Source: Symbiodinium natans (lineage: Eukaryota > Sar > Dinophyceae > Suessiales > Symbiodiniaceae). From it: a stretch of DNA of 64,000 nucleotides. This document shows positions 55,009 through 64,000 of this stretch, in pieces. The position numbers were made by a program, and so were the translations under genes. Under the pieces are notes generated by a model that was not told where the DNA came from, searched no databases, and saw only the letters and a program-made list of their open reading frames with translations. The stretch covers positions 267,798-331,797 of the forward strand of contig CAJNDS010002594.1 of the NCBI GenBank assembly GCA_905221605.1, in the 5' to 3' direction. Numbering within the stretch: position 1 is the stretch's first letter; each line of letters opens with the position of its first letter.

Positions 55009-56580
55009 GTCCATCTTTGCCGACTGTCAATGTCCTGGAGGTCATCTTCACCAACCTCTTGTGGCTCGCGATACTTTCGGCAGTCGGACTTGTCAAGCTG
55101 CAGAATGGCCTCCTGAACTCAACCAGAAGGTGCTGGACGCCGTCGTTCAACAAGCTGAGGTCGAAGCGTGTGCTGTGAAAGAGGCCCAGGAGGCCTATCC
55201 TCTGGAACGACAACAAGCTTCTCAACGTCGCAGGAGGCCAGGACGGGCAAGCGTGCTCACCGAACAGTACAACGCGCCTCCCGTTTACCTTCGCCCAGAC
55301 CACTTTGAGCCAGTTCCTCCTGACGACGAAGCCGATAGAACGTTGGCTGAGCTTGTTGGAGAAGAATCCCGAGGCCGCAACTTGAGAGTCGTAAGCCCAG
55401 GAGACGATGCGAGTCACAGAGCAATCATGGCTGAACAGCTAGAACCAGTCCTGAATCTGAGCGAACAAGATCGACGCAGGAAGTGGCTCCAGCTGCGACC
55501 TGAGCTCAGAAAATGCCTTCGAGATCTGCGTGTGAACTTCGGCCACCCCACAAACACTACGTTGCAAAGGATCTTGAGGAGGCAGAGGGCCACGCCCGAA
55601 GCCATTCGTGGAGTTGACTTTCTTGCCTGCGACAGTTGCGGACAAAGCCGCAGAAACCGCCGGCCAAAGCCCGTCAGGCTCCCCGGGCACTACGAGTTCA
55701 ACAGGCACCTGCTCATCGACTGCATGTACGCAAAGGACATTCGCTCCCTTTCACCTTCCTGAACATCGTCGATGAAGCCACTGGATTCCAAGTTGTGTCG
55801 TGCATGGGCTCTACTCAAGGCCCGCCTGCCTCAAGGGCAGTCCTACGGCACTTCCTCACTGCCTGGTCAAACTGGGCAGGCTTGCCTGGAAGTCTCCAGG
55901 TTGACAGAGGGAAGGAGTTCATAGCCCAGTTCGCTGACTACCTCAAGACTTTTGGCGTCGAGCAGGAAGTGATGCCATTGGAGGCACCTTGGAAGAATGG
56001 GCGCGTGGAGAAGGCAGGAGGCCTTTGGAAAGATCTCTTCGAAAGAGTTGTTCACGAGACTCAGATCGACGGCCTCCAGGATGTCATCATTGCCACGGCC
56101 ATCGTGACTCAGACACGAAATTCGTTTCCCAGAACATCAGGATATTCTCCAAATCAGTGGGTCCTGGGGAAATCAGAGATCCGACTACCTGGAAGCATCT
56201 TGGTGGACGAAGAAGCTGAACGTCTGGAAGTTTTGGAAGCCACCGAGAATCCTGGATTCTCTGTCTATGAGAGAGGCAGCCAGGGTGGCCCAAGTCCGAT
56301 TGGACACAGACGGTCGTGTTCGACGAGCGCTCCTGAGACAAAGTACGCCGACTCGTGGCCCATACCCAGTGGGAAGCTATGTTTACTTCTATCGGGCACA
56401 AGCGCCGCCCGGTGCTCAGACAACATATCGCTGGCATGGACCGGCGAGAGTCATCGGCGTGGAGCTTCGGAATCCCCGTCGCCTCGCAGATGGAGATCTC
56501 CAACTGAAGGAGGTCAACCTCATTCCTACTGGCTTAGGTATGGGGCCACGGTTGTGCTTGTCGCTGGAGAGCAGCTAAGG
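54980..56580 (+). pseudogene. copia integrase, split over frames
   Basis: The first part (54980-55762) carries a Cys/His stretch (FADCQCPGGHLHQP), a basic linker, then a GAG-pre-integrase/zinc region (LRVNFGHPTNTTLQRILR ... ACDSCGQSRRNRR). The catalytic core starts at HLLIDCMYAKD (first Asp). It changes frame near 55740 and continues NIVDEATGFQVVS, LPGSLQVDRGKEFIAQF (second Asp), and APWKNGRVEKAGGLWKD (Glu), the DDE triad of Ty1/copia integrases. A C-terminal SH3-like part lies in another frame at 56267-56578 (GPYPVGSYVYFYRAQAPPG ... WHGPARVIGVE). The catalytic residues are present, but at least two frame changes break the product. Confidence 0.85.
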
Positions 56581-56774
56581 TTCGCCAGCGAAGATGAACT
56601 GCTTGCTGCGCGCTCCATTCCGCAGGAGATCTTGATGCCGCCCTATTCCAGGGGCGCGAGAGGTTTCGCAGACCTACGGGCTCAACCTCTTCTTCCAGCG
56701 CAGCAAGCACGTGAGCTCCAGGAAGAGAGCCGCGTGGAGGCATTCGTCCTGGGATACCTCAGCAGGTCTCTCCT

Positions 56775-57420
56775 GTGGTGCCCCAGACGGGTATCCCGGT
56801 GATGCCCGAGTTGCTCCCACCTATCCCTGAAGAAAATGACGATGGAGGTTTGCTGGATGAGGCTCCACGACCGATGGAACGCGACGATCCTCCTCTACCT
56901 CCTCCAGAGGTCACTTTGCCAAGGGGCACGAGCAACATGTCAACATCTGAGCCGGAGCCGCAGCCTACACCGCAGCTCCAAGCCGCTGCGCCTCCTACCT
57001 CTGCAGCATCTTCTTCGCTGACAGCCCCGTCAAGTTTGACTCCAATGACGTCGGTCCCTACAAGCATTTTTCATGACTTGGATCTTCTGGATGGTTATGC
57101 GCCTGTGAGAGAACGGGGTCGCGCCGTAGAACCTGAAACTCCTTACATGTCGGAAGCAGTGCTCTACGGGATCCCTCCCCTGACCGAGACCGTGCGCATG
57201 GCACGGCTGAAGCGCATGAACAGCAACGGCGAAGAAGAGTACGAGGCCGACGTCGACGAGGACGAAAGTGATGATTGCTTCTTCGTCTCCCCGGCCGATG
57301 CCTTCCTCACGGGCAAGGCCACCAGGTCAGAAGTGAGATTGAAGGATCTATCCCAAGAAGATCGTCAGGAGTTCATCAAGTCCATGGCGATGGGAGAAGT
57401 TCAACGCCGTGGAAAAGCTA
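56775..57420 (+). pseudogene. Pro/acidic linker before reverse transcriptase
   Basis: A separate open phase rich in Pro, Ser, Glu and Asp (PELLPPIPEENDDGG ... YEADVDEDESDD). It links the integrase to the reverse transcriptase in copia Pol. Its last codons (KDLSQEDRQEFIKSMAMGE) pass into the RT phase near 57400. Confidence 0.65.
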
Positions 57421-58866
57421 ACAGCACAACAAATCGAGGACCTCCCCAAGGACGTGAAGATCATTGGCACGAGGTGGGTTCACACAGACAAGAACTCTAA
57501 ACCTCGTCTCCTTGCGCTGCACGTTTCCAAGAAGACCGGGAAGTCCAAGGAGCAGATTCTCAGAGAATTTCCCTTCGAGGCCAAGTCGAGACTCGTTGTG
57601 CAAGGACATCAAGAAGAAGGGAACGACATCAGGAGTGATTCACCGACCGCCTCACTCCTTGCCTTCAACCTCGTTTGCTCCGTGGCAGTAATGAAGGGAT
57701 GGCTGGTTACGGCCTCTGACGCTTCCACAGCTTACCTTCAGTCTCAAGGGATAAGCCGCTTGCTTGTACTTCGACCACCGCGACCTCCACCTCCAGGCAT
57801 CTCGCCTCATGACCTCCTTCGAGCAAAGGGATCCATTTATGGAACAAAAGATGCTGGGCGTGCTTGGTGGAAGAAGCTCTACGCCACGCTGAAAAAGCAC
57901 AACTGGCGCATGTCCAAGATCGAGCCAGCTCTCTTTATCCTCGCTGAAGGGCCCGACCTCATGGGGATACTCATCTCCCACGTCGACGACCTCTACAGCG
58001 CTGGAGATGGCGAGAAGTACGAGCTCACGCTGAAGGAGATGGAGACTGAGCTTCACCTAAAGATTAAGAGGGGCGAGTTCCGATTCTGTGGAAAGAACAT
58101 CACCCAAAAGAACGGCGAGATTGAGCTGGACCAGATCGACGCTATCGAGGGCATCGACTACATGGTCCTGGACAAGAATAGACGCCGCTCACCTGGATCA
58201 CCCTTGACTGATGCAGAGAAGACATTGTCTCGAGGCCTGATTGGTCAGATGGGCTGGGTTACCCGCCAGTCCAGACCAGACCTGATGGTCAACGTGAGTG
58301 TGGCTGCTCAATCAATGGGCAAGGCCACGATTGGAGATGTGGTTGAGCTCAACAAAGCCGTCAAAATGCTCAAGGATACCATCGAGAACAAGTGGTTCTT
58401 CAGGGACAATGGCTTCCTGGCTGGAGTGGAGGCCGCAGAGTACCTCCGTTTCTTGCTGCTGGAGCTGGTCCACCCTGACGTCCCCATTGTGGAACTGGAC
58501 CAGGAGTATGTCAAGAAGAAGGTCCTGTGCTTCACAGATAGCAGGAGTCTAGAACAGACTCTGAACAAAGATGCTGGACAGCCACAAGACAAGAGGGTTC
58601 GCATTTTGCTAGCCCAAGTGAAGGAACTCATTGGCGAGAATGACTACCAGGACGATTCCGCTGCTTTCGCCAAGTGGGTTGATACCAGCTGCATGCTTGC
58701 AGACGTTCTCACCAAGGTCGGTTGCGATCGGGCTCCACTGTTGGATGCATTGTATAGTGGCACTTGTCAGTTAGAGCCGACTGAAGCAGCCAAGAACCAG
58801 AAGCTGATGATCCAGGCCTCGCGGCATGCGCGAAAAGCGCGCTCGAGAGCCGAGGACGGGTGTTAA
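57409..58866 (+). CDS. copia reverse transcriptase and truncated RNase H
   Basis: The longest intact Pol part. IIGTRWVHTDKNSKPR and KSRLVVQGHQE open the RT domain. SDASTAYLQSQGISRLLVLR is motif A, with its catalytic Asp at DAST. KGSIYGTKDAGRAWWKKL is motif B, and ISHVDDLYSAG carries the Asp pair of motif C. SRPDLMVNVSVAAQSMGKAT is the usual copia segment after the polymerase. In the RNase H part the reading goes from NKWFFRDNG directly to FLAGVEAAEYLRFLLLEL, omitting about 60-70 residues that normally hold the first Asp and the Glu. The late Asp (CFTDSRSLEQTL) and the AKWVDTSCMLADVLTK tail remain. The TAA stop lies inside the 3' LTR (TGTTAA). No ATG was chosen, as the frame continues the broken polyprotein. 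Confidence 0.88.
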   Translation: MEKLTAQQIEDLPKDVKIIGTRWVHTDKNSKPRLLALHVSKKTGKSKEQILREFPFEAKSRLVVQGHQEEGNDIRSDSPTASLLAFNLVCSVAVMKGWLVTASDASTAYLQSQGISRLLVLRPPRPPPPGISPHDLLRAKGSIYGTKDAGRAWWKKLYATLKKHNWRMSKIEPALFILAEGPDLMGILISHVDDLYSAGDGEKYELTLKEMETELHLKIKRGEFRFCGKNITQKNGEIELDQIDAIEGIDYMVLDKNRRRSPGSPLTDAEKTLSRGLIGQMGWVTRQSRPDLMVNVSVAAQSMGKATIGDVVELNKAVKMLKDTIENKWFFRDNGFLAGVEAAEYLRFLLLELVHPDVPIVELDQEYVKKKVLCFTDSRSLEQTLNKDAGQPQDKRVRILLAQVKELIGENDYQDDSAAFAKWVDTSCMLADVLTKVGCDRAPLLDALYSGTCQLEPTEAAKNQKLMIQASRHARKARSRAEDGC

Positions 58867-58975
58867 AGCAGCACCCTGACAGCAGTGTGCCGGACTGTCG
58901 CTACGTCTCTCGAGGGCGCCCTTTGAGGTAAAAGTTAGCCGCCACGCTTGCGCCACGCTGCTGGCTTGCTTTTGA
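58861..58975 (+). repeat. 3' LTR (115 bp)
   Basis: Same ends as the 5' LTR, but with a 29-nt segment (CTGACAGCAG to TGTCGCTAC) that the 5' copy lacks. It is preceded by a purine-rich GAGAGCCGAGGACGGG (58845-58860) that could prime plus-strand synthesis, and followed by CCACA. Confidence 0.9.
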
Positions 58976-58980
58976 CCACA
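58976..58980. other. Target-site duplication, right copy
   Basis: CCACA directly after the 3' LTR, equal to 51176-51180. Confidence 0.9.
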
Positions 58981-59525
58981 TATATACCTTATATAGCCCC
59001 TATATACCTAAGTTGCCCTATTTAATCCCTATATAACCCCTCAGGTCCCTCATAAGGGTCCCTCCTTTAGTCCCTTGACCCTGATTTCATCGCATGGTGA
59101 CAGGTGAGACGGCTGCATTGCTGCAGTTCGAGGGCGGCAAGACGGCGCCCAAGAATCACGAAGGCAGAAATCACCGGTAAACGCACACTGTGGCAGGGCA
59201 GGGATCCACCAGTTTGCTAGTTCTGCAAGCCTTACTGGGCCAGGCATGGGCTGGAAATGGATCATAGGAGCGGGCAACGTGGAAAGCTTGGCTTCCATGG
59301 TCTGCGTTGCTTCTACAGACCATAGGATATGTTTCCAGGACTTTCCAGGCGAGGTTGCAAATTGAATGCTGCCAAGGCAGCATCGAAACAAAAAGATGAG
59401 GCTGCGCACCAAGTTTGTCCGCAGACTGACAGAAGCATGTTGCTACAGAGCCTAGAGCGCCAAGAGAATGCTTTCTCTTTCGTGTTCTCTTAAAGAGTGT
59501 TCTCTTTCTTAATGTTCTCTCTCTT

Positions 59526-62480
<2,955 letters not shown>

Positions 62481-62499
62481 TGTCTGCGACCGTGCAGTT

Positions 62500-63005
62500 T
62501 TCAATGATTCCTGTGCTGCTGGCCGTGCTTTGTTTCGGTTCCTGTAGTTGTTTTGTTTCCGTGGTGACCTTTTGCATGCTGTGTCCTGCCTGAAGGTTCT
62601 GTTTTAGCTCTGAGCACAATACCAGCTTGCATACTTCGTCCAGACGAGCAGAGCCTTGGAGGTTTACAAGTAAGGCGTGCCCAGATAGCATTTGTTGTCA
62701 TGCCCCTACGTTTAGGCTTGTTATACGCACATCTGGGACGAGGTTTTCCGGGAATAGCGGGGGTTCCCGTCTTAGGATCTGAGGTTCCAGGAGTCCAGGA
62801 GTTTGCCCGAAATCGTGCATGTTGTGTTCGAAGTTCGAGAGTAGTAGAAAGCATTCGCAGGCACTCGCAAAGCATGCGACAGTCCGAAAGTGTCCGAAAG
62901 CATTTGCGGGTGGCGTGCATCGGCTGTAGTTGCGCAGACCCAGCGTTTTGGCATGTTTTGGGATGTTTTTGCATCGTTTTGGGCTTCGCATGTCTTAAAG
63001 CGCTG
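62500..63005. other. No gene recognised
   Basis: Unique sequence with stops in all frames. A loose AAAGCATTCGCAGGCACTCGC-like internal similarity near 62850-62910 (GTCCGAAAG repeats) is the only structure seen. Confidence 0.5.
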
Positions 63006-63010
63006 AACGC

Positions 63011-63245
63011 TACGAGGATGAGGCCCTTCAGGTGCGATTCAGATGCGCCATCCTCGTAACTGTCGTCACTTTTGAGCTATGTCCAAAGAAGGATGAGGCA
63101 TGTGGGGTGCGACATCCTCGTGACTGTCGTCACTTTTAGACTTCGGTTTTGAAGCTTGGTTTGGTGTTCACCGCCCCCAAAAGTGTTGACAGTTAAGAGG
63201 ATGAGGCACGTGGCGCCAGCATGAAGCGCCTGACGCAGCATCCTC
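63011..63245. repeat. Three palindromic (foldback) repeats
   Basis: Three successive hairpins share the stem GAGGATG/CATCCTC: 63011-63020 with 63049-63058 (TACGAGGATG, perfect 10 bp), 63090-63095 with 63113-63118, and 63197-63203 with 63239-63245. Loops differ. Outer flanks repeat ACTGTCGTCACTTTT after units 1 and 2. Its reverse complement form, AAAAGTGTTGACAGTTA, precedes unit 3, so the full unit is a longer inverted repeat. Confidence 0.85.
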
Positions 63246-63309
63246 GCTTCCATTTCTCACGAAGCACGACCAGAAGCCATTATGCTATACTGCGCTCCAA
63301 AGCGCCAAA

Positions 63310-63830
63310 CTTAGGGACAGTACAGCACTTTGTAGGTCAATGATACCTCTGTGCAAAAACGAATGGGACAGTACAGTTTTTTCTACACTCGGAGGCTCCC
63401 AAATGCACTACTGCTTGAGTTTTTGTTTTCGGGTCTGGAGTGCCAGAATGCTGGTCCCAAAACTCCAAAGAAATACTTGGAGGGCCTCCAGAGCCGGAAA
63501 CCTCAAACGTTTGGGACTGCGCAACATGTTGCCTCACCGGGCTGGAGAAGGTTGAGGCAGAGCAGAGTTTTGGCCTCCTCCCACAAAAAGGTCAGGACAG
63601 TACAGTGCTTTGGCTTTCTTCCCCCGAAACCATTGGGACAATTCAGTGTCTTGGTTAGTCTAGTCGGAAAAGGACTTAGTGCAGCACAGTTGGCTTTGTG
63701 ATTTCCGGCCCTGAAGACCATCAGAATAGTTTTTGGTTGAGTTGCTTGGAGTAGTACAGCTTTTTTGCACCAGTGTGCCCGAGAAGATTGGGACCGCACA
63801 CCGTTTGTTTCACTGGAAGACTTGAAACTT
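63310..63830. repeat. Degenerate ~41-bp satellite (GGACAGTACAG core)
   Basis: GGGACAGTACAGTGCTTTGG-like cores recur at about 63315, 63366, 63596, 63638, 63679, 63752 and 63790. The clearest spacing is near 41 nt. Divergence is high. Confidence 0.65.
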
Positions 63831-63904
63831 TAAACATCGAACCTGAAACCGTCGATGCAGCCGGACGCGACGCATGCAGGCAGCCAAGAGATTTCAGGGA
63901 CACA

Positions 63905-63968
63905 GGTATGAGGAGTAGGAGTAGGAGTGGGAGTAGGAGTAGGAGTACGAGTAGGAGTATGACTAGGA
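63905..63968. repeat. (GGAGTA)n hexanucleotide repeat
   Basis: About ten GGAGTA/GAGTAG units with a few substitutions, near the window end. Confidence 0.9.
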
Positions 63969-64000
63969 GATGCATAGACCTGTGCCACATCTGCACATAC

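Larger units (their letters stand above)
51181..58975 (+). mobile_element. Ty1/copia LTR retrotransposon, complete in structure, frames broken
   Basis: It has matching terminal LTRs, the CCACA target duplication, a primer-binding site, and a Gag, protease, extra domain, integrase, reverse transcriptase, RNase H order. That order (integrase before reverse transcriptase) is diagnostic of copia. The polyprotein changes frame at about 51556, 53713, 54160, 54395, 55005, 55740, 56265, ~56550, ~56775 and 57400, so this copy is probably non-autonomous. One substitution between the LTRs suggests a fairly recent insertion. It sits in AT-rich TATATA-containing DNA bordered by an 11-bp inverted repeat (51146-51156 and 59053-59063). 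Confidence 0.92.

Overview
The window looks like nuclear DNA of a dinoflagellate, probably of the Symbiodinium type. The reasons are: an alveolin-type cortical gene split into many 30-70 nt exons; tracts of degenerate TTTAGGG telomere-type repeat; a split CxxC/GNVYMP/FCRxCG zinc motif that I recall from many dinoflagellate proteins; Ty1/copia and REL-endonuclease LINE debris; and abundant microsatellites. No rRNA, tRNA, spliced-leader RNA gene or CRISPR array was recognised.

Layout. 0-3 kb: a (TG)n tract, one possible exon and the 3' end of a LINE. 4.9-12.7 kb, plus strand: micro-exons of an alveolin/IMC-like gene. Its largest apparent intron carries 0.45 kb of degenerate TTTAGGG repeat and 1.4 kb of nearly pure AT sequence. 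12.7-17.2 kb: purine and AAG microsatellites. 17.2-19.6 kb, plus strand: exons of an alpha/beta-hydrolase whose nucleophile position reads Gly. 21.5-22.4 kb: a (CA)n tract with a 100-N gap, then a 67-bp satellite.

23.4-41.2 kb, minus strand, is the outstanding part. Eleven long open frames and two short overlapping ones follow each other in one direction with 24-485 nt spacers and no visible breaks. The 883-residue frame is a Penelope-like reverse transcriptase with an N-terminal GIY-YIG endonuclease. The others are unrecognised apart from small zinc motifs, a coiled coil, an RS-like region and a C-terminal hydrophobic helix. The block could be a giant multi-ORF Penelope-like element or an RT-bearing virus or plasmid-like replicon. 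It lies on a contig bounded by two 100-N gaps, so its chromosomal placement is not proven on both sides.

41.4-42.5 kb: an N gap and a (GACA)n tract, then a short TTTAGGG-like stretch. 43-50.7 kb: scattered possible exons. 51.18-58.98 kb: a Ty1/copia element with very short LTRs (86 and 115 bp), a 5-bp CCACA target duplication and a TGG primer-binding site. Its Gag-Pol is broken by several frame changes, carries an extra methyltransferase-like segment, and lacks part of RNase H. 59.5-62.5 kb, plus strand: exons of a Lys/Glu- and Arg/Ser-rich protein. 63-64 kb: palindromic repeats, a degenerate satellite and a GGAGTA microsatellite.

Host genes were read as exon fragments by eye, so exon borders are approximate. 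Only the 23-41 kb block and the copia element have long coding frames.
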